Source of the DNA: Synchiropus splendidus | Lineage: Eukaryota; Chordata; Actinopteri; Syngnathiformes; Callionymidae | Assembly: GCF_027744825.2 (NCBI RefSeq) | Contig: NC_071337.1 | Coordinates: 12,525,031-12,589,030, forward strand | Direction of reading: 5' to 3' | Length of the DNA: 64,000 nt | Shown here: positions 1-11,509 of the stretch, piece by piece | How positions within the stretch are numbered: position 1 is the first letter of the stretch | Layout of the letters: every line of letters starts with the position of its first letter | Translations under genes and position numbers: made by a program | The notes under the pieces: generated by a model | The model's input: only the letters and a program-made list of their open reading frames with translations | Told to the model about the DNA's origin: nothing | The model's database searches: none

Positions 1-270
1 GACCCGACCCCGAATAAGCGGCAGAAGAAGAAGCATCATCTGTCAGTAGCTCACCGCTTCATTCTCAGACCACAATCCATTGTTTGGCACATTGACAAAA
101 CACTACTTACAGCACACCACTGTATGACAAAACAAGCGACACACAGTCCTGAAATATTGGAGCGACGGCTATTTGGGTGTGTGACTACTTGAGGGCTGTT
201 GAAAAAAAATGTAACTTTGTTGAGGGTTTGAGTGATCACAGGCGGCTTGACACAATATAACAGTGTTGAT

Positions 271-345
271 GGGCAGGTGAGGCTTCGTGAAACAGTGTCC
301 TCATTTTCAGACTCCTCTGGGTGCTATGAAGTCTCACAGGTCCAT
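271..345 (+). repeat. Half-copy of the GGCTTCATGAAACAG foldback MITE family
   Basis: The segment reads GGTGAGGCTTCGTGAAACAG followed by a TCCTCATTTTCAGACTCC block. The same blocks occur at 26843-26901 and 45126-45180, and in inverted form at 41388-41445. Only the left arm is recognisable here; the right arm has decayed or been lost. The family is described under the complete copy at 26843-27003. Confidence 0.6.
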
Positions 346-741
346 TTTTAAAAAGGCTAATTTGTTAACAATTGTGTCATGGTTTTGAATGTCTTCATTT
401 CATTTTTTCTGAGCATTAATTACATTGTTATTATAGTCACTGATTTATTGTGTAGTTCTCAAAGTGACAACAAAGCACATGGCATCTTGTTACTGTATGA
501 CCAATGACGTAAAATGCGTTTTAAAATGTGTACGTGTAAAATGTGTATTTGCAACTCATTTGTGTAATCTGTTTGAGACTCCCGATAGATACTGTCCTGG
601 TCTTGTCTTGGTCTCGATACTCTCCAGTTTCAATACTGTCTTGGCCTAGATTGATGCGGTCTTGCCAGTTTTGCTAGTAGAACATTGGACACAAATGTTC
701 AGTGAGGGGCAGAGACCCTATGGAGGGCATCCATCCTTGAC

Positions 742-761
742 TTTTTTTTTTTTTTTTTTTT
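742..761. repeat. Poly-T tract, 20 bases
   Basis: Uninterrupted run of T. It could be a retroposon tail on the minus strand, but no body next to it is recognisable. Confidence 0.9.
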
Positions 762-895
762 CTTCCCTTACCGGTATTTTTGCCAAAAATAGACACAGTG
801 CTCTTCCATTCAATTATTCATCACTGTGACATTCTGGTCCCAAAACCCAAAAGCACACAAGATGCTGAGGAAGTATGTTGTGCTCTTTTGTATTT

Positions 896-916
896 ACACA
901 CACACGCACACACACA
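896..916. repeat. Short imperfect (CA)n microsatellite
   Basis: CA dinucleotides with one CG interruption. Confidence 0.85.
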
Positions 917-1388
917 GAACATGTATCGCACAGTAGAATACAATGGTCTGCAGCGTTGAATAAAAACGGAAAAATGGGTGTTTCTCATTCAGAAATAGTT
1001 TCATGTGCTGAATAAAAATGCATTTTAGATTTTATAACCTAAAATGAATTGCTTTGCTTCATTCTGTGTATGGGAGTTACATCATCACGTCTTCCTTGTG
1101 TTCATTCCATTCCAGTACTTTCTCCCTGACTTGGAGTGAGTTATTCACTTGTGAAAAAAATATGTTGATATAACAGTTGCTGTTTAAAAAATAAATATAT
1201 CACATCTAAGCATTGTAGCTTAATTCATGAAAGCACTTTTTTTTTGCTAACTGATGAAAATAATTGAATCTCAAATAAAACCAGGACATTTATTTTCAAT
1301 GCCAATATTGGCATGGCAGTTAGGGGGCGCTAGTGCTCAAGCCAGAAACAAAGGGCACCTGTTGCAAAAAAAGAAAAAAAAAAAAAAA

Positions 1389-2071
1389 TGTTCGAAATGT
1401 TCGAAATCTGAATCAATTTTTCTCAATGAATGGAAAAAGAAATAATGCGTTCCAAGCCTTAAAATAGGCTTTTGAAGGAGTGAATGTAGAGTGTCTGCTG
1501 CAGGTGGCTGTTCCTCGATGTGAGTGGCCGCTGCATGTGGGAGGGGTTGCTGAGTGAGTGACGTCTCTCCAGACGTGAAGAGGTGCCCGGTGCGTGTCCA
1601 GCTCTGAATGTGCGCTTCTGTGCAGTTTGGCTGTGACAAAGTCATAAACCAAGTCGCGCTCTGTCCGAGACTCGCCTCATCCCTGTGCCAGCTCCAGCCC
1701 ACAACAGGACATCAAACCCTGTAGTGTGGCTCCAGTCTCGGAGGTGTGGAGAGAGAGCACCTCCCCTGTGACACTCTACCACGGTCCAGTGCGGAGACAG
1801 GAAAGGTTTTACACCTCAATATGAAGAAACAACAGTCAGTAAATGTAGCTAACGGGACACGTCTGCATACAGAGGCTGCGTTATACACAATAACAAAGTG
1901 CGTCGTGGGTCAGCTGATCGGTCCGCGCACGTTATGTTTTTTCAGGCTTTTCTTGGGGGCGTTCGAGTTCTGGATTTTTGTTCGAAACCCGAAGAAAAAA
2001 AAATCTCGAAATTTTTGTTCGAACTCCGATTTGTTGGAATTTCGGGACGTTCGAAAACCGAGGTACCGCTA
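1389..2071 (-). mobile_element. TA-flanked MITE, CAGTGGTACC family, copy 1 (about 683 bp, inverted)
   Basis: This is the reverse-orientation copy of the elements at 60351-61044 and 39423-40061. Its right edge reads GTTCGAAAACCGAGGTACC, the complement of the family's left end, followed by TA (2072-2073). The outer 60 bases or so of the other end are missing or replaced by an A-rich run, so the left limit near 1389 is approximate. The interior shares long near-identical blocks with the 60 kb copy, including the full middle segment that the 39.4 kb copy lacks. Subterminal TTCGAAC motifs recur at both ends, as expected of transposase binding sites. Open frames inside are short and match no transposase I know, so it is non-autonomous. 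Tc1/mariner or pogo/Tigger affinity is inferred from the TA target and terminal sequence style. Confidence 0.85.

Positions 2072-2074
<3 letters not shown>

Positions 2075-2108
<34 letters not shown>
2075..2108. repeat. (TA)n microsatellite abutting the MITE
   Basis: About 17 TA units beginning three bases beyond the MITE end. The element may have inserted into a TA array, or the array may have expanded from the TA duplication. Confidence 0.95.
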
Positions 2109-2109
<1 letters not shown>

Positions 2110-3048
2110 TGACTCACTGACTGAAAACCTAAATCATTTCAAATTGTTGTGTAAAATAGTCATGAAGAGTCTCTATTTCTTGTCTGCAGTATTCACCCAA
2201 GAAGGTGTATTTATGTCATAAATACTATCCTTCATTATAACATGCTTACGAACATTGAGACTAAGAAAAACTAATGTGCCCAAACGTGTTTGGTTGTATC
2301 AGGAGGTGGGTGTTGGTGAACGACAAATTGCTGTGAGTATGCAATGCCTGCTTACCTGCAAATACGACGGGGAAAAATAAGAAAGCAAATCAATGATGAT
2401 AGATGATGACTGAGGAGGGCTGTCAGAGGATTTTAACCTTTGCATTTAACTAAGGGAGCCAGAGGAGAATGAGAGGCTGTACCTATTATAAACACTGCAC
2501 ACAAACCACAGCAGCATCAACTCCCCAAGCTGTGAAATAACACGAGCCGTTGTTTCTCACCTGCTTTAACACTCCTCTCCTCCCACTGGTGAGCTCACCA
2601 TCACGGTCTGTGGTGCATATATTCTCTGCTCCCCGAAGACTGTGAAACCCAGTCTGTCACACAATACAGGAAAGGAATTCAGGTTGACAAACATCCCATC
2701 GTAAGCACTGGTTTAAAAAAAAAAAAGAAATGGTGTTTTAATACTCTTTGGGTATAGTCTATAAGATGAGGTTTAAATTCAAAGGAGGTGATTTGAATTC
2801 AGTTTAAATCGGGTGAAGGAAACATGATTTCTTCAACATTTATTCAGTTGATGATGAAAAGTTACACTGTGACTAATACACTTTTGAGGAAAATGAGTCT
2901 TCAGCCATTTGAGAACAAAACAAAACCCTGCTGGTACTGGAGTGTCCCCAGCTACCTTTATTGCAACACTAGTCCAGAGCCACCAGATCAGTTATTGCCA
3001 AATAAATCCCACTGCTTCATTTGAGTTCTACCAACAACATAGTACATA
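2109..3048. other. Intergenic DNA, no gene seen
   Basis: AT-rich unique-looking sequence with only short open frames. No splice-flanked conserved reading frame or repeat family was recognised. Confidence 0.5.
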
Positions 3049-3348
3049 CAGTGCTGCCTCGGTTTTCGAACGTCTCAGACTTCGAACAAATCGGAGTTCG
3101 AACAAAAAATTCTAGATTTTTTTGCTTCGGATTTCGAACGAAAATCCAGAACTCAAACGCCCCTGAAAAAAGCTGGAAAAACGTGCGTGGACCGATCAGC
3201 TGACCCACAACACACTTTGTTATTGTGTATAACGCAGCCTCTGTATGCAGACGTGTCCCGTTAGCTACATGAACTGACTGTTTTTTTCATCATATTGAGT
3301 CAAACAGCCATCTGGAACGGATTGTGGTCGAGAACCGAGGTACCACTG
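3049..3348 (+). mobile_element. TA-flanked MITE, CAGTGGTACC family, copy 2 (300 bp deletion derivative)
   Basis: The ends are CAGTGCTGCCTCGGTTTTC on the left and GAGAACCGAGGTACCACTG on the right, which are inverted repeats of each other. TA lies directly outside on both sides (3047-3048 and 3349-3350). The left 230 bases or so match the start of the 60 kb copy. The sequence then jumps from the ATATTGAG block to the TCTGGAACGG block near the right end, so about 0.4 kb of interior is missing. Both termini survive, the usual form of a mobilisable internal-deletion derivative. No coding capacity. Confidence 0.92.
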
Positions 3349-3350
3349 TA

Positions 3351-4384
3351 TAGGGTTAACATACTATCTGCGTGACCGGTGTTGGATCACTAACAGTATC
3401 GGTTATCGGTCAGACACTGGGCTTCAGTCCTCTTACTCATTGAATGGCCACCGACACCACAAACCCATTCCACTTTATGGCAGCATGCAGTTTTTGAATG
3501 TCACTTCTTGACAATTTTGTAAAATTTGTGGAAATACTGCAGTGAAAATTGTGACGTGACCCATGTATGAGAAAATAATACTGAGGAAAGTTGTTCAAAT
3601 AACGATATACATGGGGAAAAAAAACCCCCAAAAAACTCAAACCGACAATGTTTTTTGTAATGTGCTTGAATACAGCGATTAAAAGACCGATCTATGTTTA
3701 TCAGCCCTCATTTAGCCTTGGACAAAAGAGGACTGGCCCACAGAGTGGACACTTTTCATTTAAATATCATGATGGAGGTTGAATAATAGAATTGGTGATG
3801 TGGTTTGTGAACTTGCTGGTGAATTTTATTACAGCAATCGCAGGAGTCCTGCAGTTACAGTACGTCTTATCAAAAGACCATTGTCCTTTAGAAATGCATC
3901 GTCCTTACTGGAGAGAATAGGGTCCGGGGGAGGGTCCACTTCCTTGCGACATCAGAAAGATATTGAAGGGGTGAGTAGTGGATACGACTTGTCTGTGTCT
4001 GCCGAAACACCTATATCAGGATGACATGTGGATCACTCAGCGATGAAGGTAGGTTGGCTGCTTTTATCTTTTTTTTCCCCCATCGCCACTGTTGTCACTG
4101 TCAGCAGGTGACAGAGGTCAGCTAGGCCTTTCCTGAAGGTGTCTGTGGATTTGTGACAGTATTCGCAAGTGCTGTGAGTTGGAAAATGACTGTTTTTACT
4201 TTCCACGTCCATATATCAACCTGAGCTTTCCATGACCCGTCCAGCCTACTCCTGACTTGAAACAACAGGGTAAATACAAAACACTCACAAGGGTCATATC
4301 AACACAATTTTATACATTAAAAGGATGATAAATGAATGAGCATTAATGTCTCCTATTAATGTTGCAACATCAGAATCTGAATCA
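3351..4384. other. Intergenic DNA, no gene seen
   Basis: No recognisable coding region. A short TATCGGTTATCGGT motif near 3400 resembles the ends of fish hAT MITEs, but no partner end is visible. Confidence 0.45.
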
Positions 4385-5025
4385 GAATTTAATTTATTGC
4401 CATTGTGTGTGGGGAGCCCACCAACTAGGAAGCCTCCTGCCAGAGGGAAGAGCAACAAACAGTCCACGTCCAGGGTGAGAAGCGTCGGCTCTGATCCGAC
4501 CTGCACGTCTCTGGGTCCTGGAGACATACAGGTCCTGAAGAGGTAGCAGGCTGCAACCGATCACCTTCTCAGCAGAACGTACGATGCGCTGCAGTCTGCT
4601 CTTGTCCCTGGAGGTGGCGCTGTTGTACCAGACAGTGATAGAGGAGGTGAGGATGGACTGGATGATGGCTGTGTAGAACTCCACCAGCAACTTCGTTGGC
4701 AGTTGTAGCCTTCCTGATGAGGGACCTGATGGTTGGCTCCCATTTGAGGTCCTCAGTGATGGTGGTTCCCAGGAAGCAGAAGGAGTCTCCAATAGGAATA
4801 GGTAAACCAGCCAACATAAGAGGGGACAGAGAAACTGTTACACTCCTGAAGTCTATGACCATCTCCACTGTCTTATGGGCGTTGAGCTTCAGGTTGTTGT
4901 GGCTGCACCAGGACACTAGCCGCTCCACCTTCCTCCTGTAAGCTGATTCATGTCCATCTGAGATGAACCCGATGATGGTGGCGCAAACTTGACGGACATA
5001 AACCACTTGCTTCACAGCAGCCTTC
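4385..5025 (-). mobile_element. LINE relic (L2/CR1-like), C-terminal reverse transcriptase and 3' end
   Basis: The minus strand encodes the C-terminal half of a non-LTR retrotransposon reverse transcriptase in two frames. The upstream frame (about 5027-4700) has the blocks WCSHNNLKLNAHKT, MVIDFR and FLGTTI. The second frame (about 4790-4400) has the blocks FYTAIIQSILTSSITVWY, LQRIVRSAEKVIG and LFVALPSGRR. The split between frames marks at least one frameshift, and the 5' part with the catalytic FADD motif is absent, so this is a 5'-truncated dead copy. The 3' tail at 4370-4400, read on the minus strand, contains the alternating TGATTCAGATTC pattern typical of fish L2-like elements. The clade is assigned from remembered motif style. 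Confidence 0.85.
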
Positions 5026-5439
5026 AATAGAATGTAGAAAACACTTCAGTGATCTTTCTGAAAACTGAATTTTGTCATTTGATTGGACTGTCTGGATTGT
5101 TATATGCAATATAAGAAGCACACATTAGATACACATCAGAACCTGTATTTGCCACCGGTCTAGATGAAACCAGTATTACATTTCCAACATATCGATAACA
5201 TTTTTTTCTCCAGGAGAAGTCACACATCAGCAATCGGATCTAGTATTTTCACTTTTCCTAGTCTAGTAGTCGTCTCACTAGTTCAACTGACTGAGAAGCC
5301 GACTGTGATCCGAGTTAAACCAGACACATATGAGGATGGTTAGCTACATACAAGCAACTGGGACTGAGACTGGACTGGACTGGGGGTGAGGAGCAATGGT
5401 GAACAGGTACAAGACCAAGACTGAGAGACTGGACGAACC

Positions 5440-5640
5440 ACGTTTAGGTCCTCGGCTGGAGGGTCAAGGCAAGCTGTTCTTCCTGAGGAGAGTGTCAAGG
5501 GCTGCATAAGATCTTCTGCCAGGCAGTAGAGTGGAGAGCCATCTTCTTTGATATGTTGTCCTCAGGCAGAGGCAACAGGAGTGGCCTTTCTCAAAGAGTG
5601 AGCACACTGGTGAGGAAAGCGGTGCAAGGTTGTGGCTGAG
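5440..5640 (+). mobile_element. LINE relic (L2/CR1-like), short RT fragment, plus strand
   Basis: In broken frames the plus strand reads GKLFFLRRVSRA, then a continuation containing AIFFDMLSSGRGNRSG and LSQRVSTLVRKA. These resemble the conserved stretch downstream of the reverse transcriptase of fish LINEs (RLYFLRRLRSF ... FYQSVVESAI ... RKA). The frame shifts and there is an internal stop, so the piece is non-functional. It lies about 0.4 kb from the relic at 4385-5025 but in the opposite orientation, so two insertions are more likely than one. Confidence 0.65.
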
Positions 5641-8578
5641 AAGACAGACATGAAGAAGAATAACAAAGTAAATAAATAAATAAACTTCTGTCCTGTGAAT
5701 GTAAAAGGTGACTCATGTAATAGTCACACAAAAAGCACTCTCTGCATCTCTTCTAATACTTTAAGTCGTGAGGAAAGGTCAACTTTTCCTCTTTAACCAC
5801 CTTGTTGTTCAGTCGACAATGATGCCACTTGTTGTACATTTCCTGTCTGCTGTACTGACGTGCGCACAATCTGTCGCTCTCCATAACAGCCCACAAGCAA
5901 CACTGCTTGCACGCAGACAGCTGGTGACAAACAAATATTCTCTCTCTTGTAGCTTGTGTAAGCATTGATGCACTGCAGTCGTCATACACACCCCTCTGGT
6001 GGTCTGGCCTGTCAGTGGATAACTCATTAGTCAATTAATTATTATTCCAACAATAGCTTTGTGTCTTGCTTAAAAGAAAATGACATTTGCCAAATGCCTT
6101 TGCCTCAAACATGAATTAAGATTCTGCAGAGTGGGCTTATTAATGGACTTCCAATTGCGCCGGTTCCCTTAAGCCAGCTGCTTATGAGCCGTTTCTACCT
6201 GTTAATTCCAGCAGGGATTGTTGTGTGAAAGCATTTCGGTCTCCCAAACATTGCACCATTTATACCCAGTGAAAAAGTTGTTCAAATCATGAATAAATAA
6301 CCAGAACGGAACACAGAAAAGGTAAGTGTTGTTTCATCTCCACGCAATTTACACAGAATACTAAGTGGCGACAGAGATGCTGCTCCGGCGGCTTTGTTAG
6401 ACTGGACCCTCCTTATTATGCGCACCGTTGACAGTCGAAATCGGGCGACACGTGTTGAAGAATGCCATTTTACGATTTGCAAGACGACTTGTGTTTTTGG
6501 AATCAAGTATTTGACCTTATTCAGTGCCGATGGGGGAATAGAAAGAGATGTTATTTGTTTGTTCTCTGGTGGAAAGGTGTCCCACAAACACTTCTAAAGA
6601 TTGTCTTTTGCGCACTTGAAAAAGCGATGCCCTTAAGGAGATAATCTGGTGGGAATTTGTCGCCGATTGTCTTCGTAGAAATGGCTTTGAAATCTTCTGG
6701 TGCCTCACAAAATAAACAGGGCTCTTACCCGCGAGACAGTGGGAACAGCGATTGAAAGATCTTGATGCTATACATTTAAATAGTTCAATATTCTGCTCTT
6801 TTATTTGTACACGCTATTTTTAAGTCTGACTGAATATGCATTCTTCTTTCATCTGCTTGAGCGAAGCAGGGTGACGGGGCATTTGGAGCGCAGCCCAGTC
6901 GCGTTTGTTGGAGGAGACGCCAAACATGTCACCATATGCATCCACTCACACTGGGAATTAAAAGGCAACAATTAAAACGGATGTTCATTTTCAGGCAGTT
7001 GGAGAATCATGAAGGGCCGGTAGGAAATCAACCACAGGATGAAGGTTTCAGAAATACCTTGCTCTGCGGTCAAGACGAGTGAACTGTTATGGGAAGGATT
7101 TTAGAGGATGTGACATGTCCCCCCGCTCGACTCATCATTAGAACACTGAGGAATATATCAAGGAAACAATTTCCTGTCTGCATGCAGACCTAAAGAGACA
7201 GGATGTGCCACCCTGCATAATACATACAGAGATTGCTGAAATGAGGCTATTGCATGGTAATGGAAACAAACAGATTCTTGGAAATACGCTCTTCCATTTT
7301 CATGATTGAATATTTTATTGCATGGAGCAACAATGCAGTCGACCAAAGACGCTAACATAGAATAGCAATTAATACATAAAAAGTATAAAACTGAGAGCTT
7401 ATTGTGCATGTTAAACCCTGCAAACATCAGCGTGTGTTTGTCTGTGTAGTGAATAGCAACATTTTATATGTGCTGTGTTGAATTGCACAGGGCTACAAAG
7501 ACATGCCGATATCCGAGCGTATGAGCATTTACTCTGAAGGGAAGGAGTTACATAACTAGACCAACAGTTGCCTCCACTAAACCGTTTCAGATTCATACCA
7601 TTTTTTTTCAGAGGCTCTACCAGTGTCACCTAGCAACCCTGAAAAATGACATACAACCAAACATTTTGTCTATACGGCAAAAATATTGATTAACTTTGGT
7701 GACAAAATTGTAGTTTTTTAGATAGTTAGCTGGAATCCATACAACAGAATGGTGATCCTTTTTCGTAATAGAACTCTGCTTCATGTCTGGTTATCAACGT
7801 TTCCTGCAGATTTTATTGAAAACTTTCCAACTGTTTTGCTAACAGACGGACTTGTGTTAAGCGCTGACAGGCCCATACACTGCACTTCTTTGCAAGGCCA
7901 TTCATTTCCACCCATGTTGTGGCTCACACACTCCTAACATTGTCACGTCTGAGGCGTAACACACTGACAAGTCTCCCCTGTTCGTCCTAGGCAGACGTAG
8001 AAGTCAGCCTTCTGCACCGTATGTTGATGGATTAGGCTTTTCAATTGAATCAAAATGTTTCCCCCCAGCAACATTTCCTGACACAGTAGGCAGCAGTTCA
8101 CCTAACTGTCCAACATGTATGGTACTATATAATATGTACACCAGTTAACATCGCAAGTCAGGTCATATCCAGGTGCATATCCTCATCCTAACCCAACCAC
8201 TCCTTTTGTACGTCAACAAATGCCATGAGAGGGAAACATTTGATTCAATAGAAACACCTAACACAACATGTCATTGTTTTACACTGGTTTAATCTACTTA
8301 ACCAGATGCCCTTTATTGGCAATTGAAAAGTCTTTAACCATCGAGTCAAATGTGTTTGTGGGACACTTGGTACCAGTACCATTCCCGAACTTGCTTGCAC
8401 AACTTCAAAAATGAGCAACAAACAAAGTTGAAGCCGTAGTGTGGGCAGACACTGAGTGACATCACCACTTATTTTGCATAATTGATTCCTGCATATGTGA
8501 GGGAGCTGTGACACTTGAGTGAATGAGACTGGCACAAGGTTTAGGTCAACCATGGCGTGGTGCTTCTTTCCCTGTATT
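5641..8578. other. Intergenic DNA, no gene seen
   Basis: About 3 kb without recognised repeats or a supported gene. Open frames stay near 100 codons or less and overlap on both strands, as expected by chance. Confidence 0.45.
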
Positions 8579-9286
8579 CACTTGGTGAACAAGCATTTCG
8601 GTCACTGTGACTTCGACGGCACCATCATAAGGTGCTATATACTGTGTGCCAAGTGACATGAAATGTGAATCATTGTTATCATGGGGAAGGAACCAACTCC
8701 AATGGCGTTATACATTGACATAGGGAAAGTAGACTTTTGCATCCTGAAGGCAGCCTTCAGCATTGCATGTAAATGAATAGTGAAGCACCTGTCTCGCCTT
8801 CCAGATCTGGCATATCCTGACGCCATGGCCCATCACATTAAAAAGTCAGAGAGGGGGGTTAGATTAGCCACAGGATGGCGCTCCTTTTGCTGTACTCCAT
8901 GTGGGTTTAGGGTTACGATGCCACTTGGTACATAAACCCCTCAAACAACCGTGCGTTTCAGTTATGGTGACGTCGGTGGCATGGTGCGGTATGGCAGGTG
9001 CTGTACAGCATATACCAAGTCACATCTATTGTGAATCAGTGAAGAGCACTGCCATTCGTCTCCCCTGTGAGCGTTACAAATTGACATTTGGAAAGTGGAC
9101 TTCTGCGTCATATGCTGACGCCGAAGGCAGCCTCGCCGTTGCATGTCGACGCATTGAGCTTTCAATTGAAGCACACCTTCCGCGGCATATCCTGACGCCA
9201 TGGGCAGATCAACACGTTTGAAAAAAGACCGAGGTTGTGGGTAGGGAAGCCATAGGATGGTGCTCCTTTCATTCTACATTTAAAAA
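8579..9286. repeat. Diverged tandem duplication, two units of about 360 bp
   Basis: Unit A (about 8579-8928) and unit B (about 8929-9286) align along their length in the same orientation. Shared blocks include CCAAGTGACAT/CCAAGTCACAT, GTGAATCA, ATTGACAT followed by GGAAAGT, GAAGGCAGCCT, GCATATCCTGACGCCATGG (8811-8829 and 9184-9202) and AGGATGGNGCTCCTTT at the right edges. The period varies between about 360 and 373 bp, so small indels have accumulated. Neither unit keeps an open frame across its length. The origin could be a local duplication or two copies of one dispersed repeat inserted side by side. Confidence 0.75.
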
Positions 9287-10662
9287 CATGCCAATTGCTA
9301 TTTAAAGCCTCTGACATTTTTAAAAAAAGGAAAAGAAACGTGCACACACACCTACACACAAATGCAGCCGTGCTTACAAACTTGTGCAGGCTGCTACAAC
9401 TACAGTACTGTTCACTCTCTCTGCTCACTTGGAATGAGATTGTCTCCCTCACCGCCTCGTTCTCTTAACTACATTTTGCTCTCTGAAATTCTGTAAACAA
9501 CGATTTTTGCTAACTTTCCAACTTTACTTTGCTTGCATTTCCATCACTGCAGCTCACAGCCCCCACTCCCCGCTTCTCCATTTGTCTTACATCCCTCTCC
9601 TACTCATCTTGCTCCTTTCCAATACTTTAATTGCTCTGTTTCTCCTTTCGCTTCCTCCTGGGTCCCTCTCGGTATCTTCTTCTATACAATCGCCCCTCTT
9701 GCTTTCCTTTTTTTAAACGTTTATTCTCCCCTCACACCCCTCCTTCTGTTCAGCACTCCTGTTTCTCTGTACTTTCCTCTCCTCTTCCATCTCTTCCTGC
9801 CTCTCTCAGGACATGAACCTCACACATGGCTTATTGATTTCTGAAAGCAAGAGCGGCAGACAACCCGCTTCTGTAGGAACAGGAAATCTTCCCACAATGG
9901 ATTTGAGATACAGTTGAAACCGCGGTTTGTATTCAGAGTATTGGTGTGCAGTAGTGAAGACAGTCACCATGCCAGGAATATTTAAATGGAGCGAGAACAC
10001 CAAGAGTTGGTGGCATGAGAGGATGAGAGTTAAAGTGCTGGAAAGGGAGGAGTAATATGCCTGTAGATGGCAGAAGAGTGCTATGAGGGAATGTGTGGGC
10101 GCCTTTTCACTTAAATACATAGAGCATCAGACTTATTCACACTAACACCCGCTCAGACACATTTATATTCCCATGCTTCTGAAATGCTTCCAAAATGCGA
10201 CAGTAATTCCACCACTGACCAAAGGACATCCTCTGTGCTGTATGATAGAAGGTGTGTAACCTTTTAGCACATGACTGTTTGCACCTCCGGAGAGTCTAGT
10301 GAGACGTGCCAACCTTGCACATGTCACTCAGTGTTAACAGGTTAACTGCAAATATCATACCAATTGCATACCTCGCAGTAGGTTTTGTGATAGAGCAGTA
10401 ACAGCCAGTCGTGATGTAAGGTTTTCCGTGCAAGGTGCTCCCCTACGGAAGAGGCTTCGTGACTGATTCATTGCTCAAACGTGCCCTCATTCATCACGAG
10501 AAATGGACTCACACTTGCCTAAGTGGGCACTGGTGCAGCGTGTTCTTCAAAGCATGGCCATGATTCTATAGAAAACCCAAGTTATTTGATGGCTAGCAAA
10601 GGCATTAAGGTTCCTGTGAAAACATCTGCAATGTTTTCAGATGTAAAATTGGGAAGAGAAGA
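9287..10662. other. Intergenic DNA, no gene seen
   Basis: Contains a pyrimidine-rich stretch (about 9540-9810) that produces spurious leucine- and serine-rich open frames. Nothing else is recognisable. Confidence 0.5.
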
Positions 10663-10945
10663 AGGTCTGACAATCATTTTCTGCTGCTTTATCCTTTGGT
10701 AGGGCAGCGAGTGGCTGAATCTGGAGTAACTGACCAGAGACACTTTGGACATGCTATGTTTATTATTCTGTATTAGATATTATTACTATTGTTATTATTA
10801 TTGCTAAACATTTGTGCACTCTTGGGCTGTGGGAAATAAACCATGCGAGGAGGACATCTTACCAAGTCGAAAGAGAACATAGAAATTCCACACAGACTCA
10901 ACCCAAGTTTGCACTTCCTGCTTTGAGGCTGCACTGCAAACCTCC
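10663..10945 (+). repeat. Degenerate copy of a common fish interspersed repeat
   Basis: It begins TTTTCTGCTGCTTTATCC and proceeds through CACTTTGGA, CTGTGGGAAATAAACC and ATTCCACACAGACTCAACCC to a GCTTTGAGGCTGCACTGC block. This order (root repeat, 'CTGTGGGAGGAAACC', 'AACTCCACACAGA', 'GAGGCAGCAGTGC') is that of a very abundant fish repeat usually treated as a LINE 3' region. An AT-rich insertion lies near 10760-10820. The family assignment is from memory and needs a library search. Confidence 0.65.
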
Positions 10946-11422
10946 TTCACTGTCAATCAAACATGAGTCCCTGTAAAGATAATCTGTACATGGCAGCTGA
11001 GAAAACCAAACTGTTGCTGTAGTCCGACTAGGAAGACTGGTTAAGTGACTGAGATGCCCATCTAATCCAGTTAATAGCTTGACTGAGATCAGACCGAGGG
11101 ATTTGCATTAAATTCTTTGGTGCCTCGGAAGTAAAAATGTATATATCGACTCCTCGGAAAGAACTAAAGACAATCTAATGACATAATAGTAGAGCAGTGG
11201 TGTGTGTCTCACTACTTTGTCGACACCTGTGTTGTGCTGATTTGGCCTTGGTACCATTAGCTGTTGTAGCTAACTACATGAAGGTGACCTCCATAACAGC
11301 TCTTGTGTAAATAAATTAAGGAAACCGGATCAAACTATCCAGCTGATTGTAGTAGTACTACATTGTTGCCATGCATTCTAAACATGGTCAGTCACCTTCC
11401 ATATTCCGGTATAACATCATCT

Positions 11423-11426
<4 letters not shown>

Positions 11427-11506
<80 letters not shown>
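11427..11506. repeat. (AT)n microsatellite, about 80 bp
   Basis: Uninterrupted TA dinucleotides. The tyrosine-isoleucine open frames here are artefacts of the repeat. Confidence 0.97.

Positions 11507-11509
<3 letters not shown>

Larger units (their letters stand above)
1..1388. other. Intergenic DNA upstream of the gene, no gene seen
   Basis: No coding region is supported; the open frames are short and unrelated to any family I know. The stretch holds a 20-base T tract (742-761), a short CA-rich tract (896-916) and a MITE half-copy at 271-345. It ends in an A-rich run (about 1367-1388) where the first CAGTGGTACC-family element begins. Confidence 0.6.

Noticed and set aside
9540..9810. Leucine- and serine-rich open frames
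   Set aside because: Overlapping frames over a pyrimidine-rich tract; low-complexity artefact.
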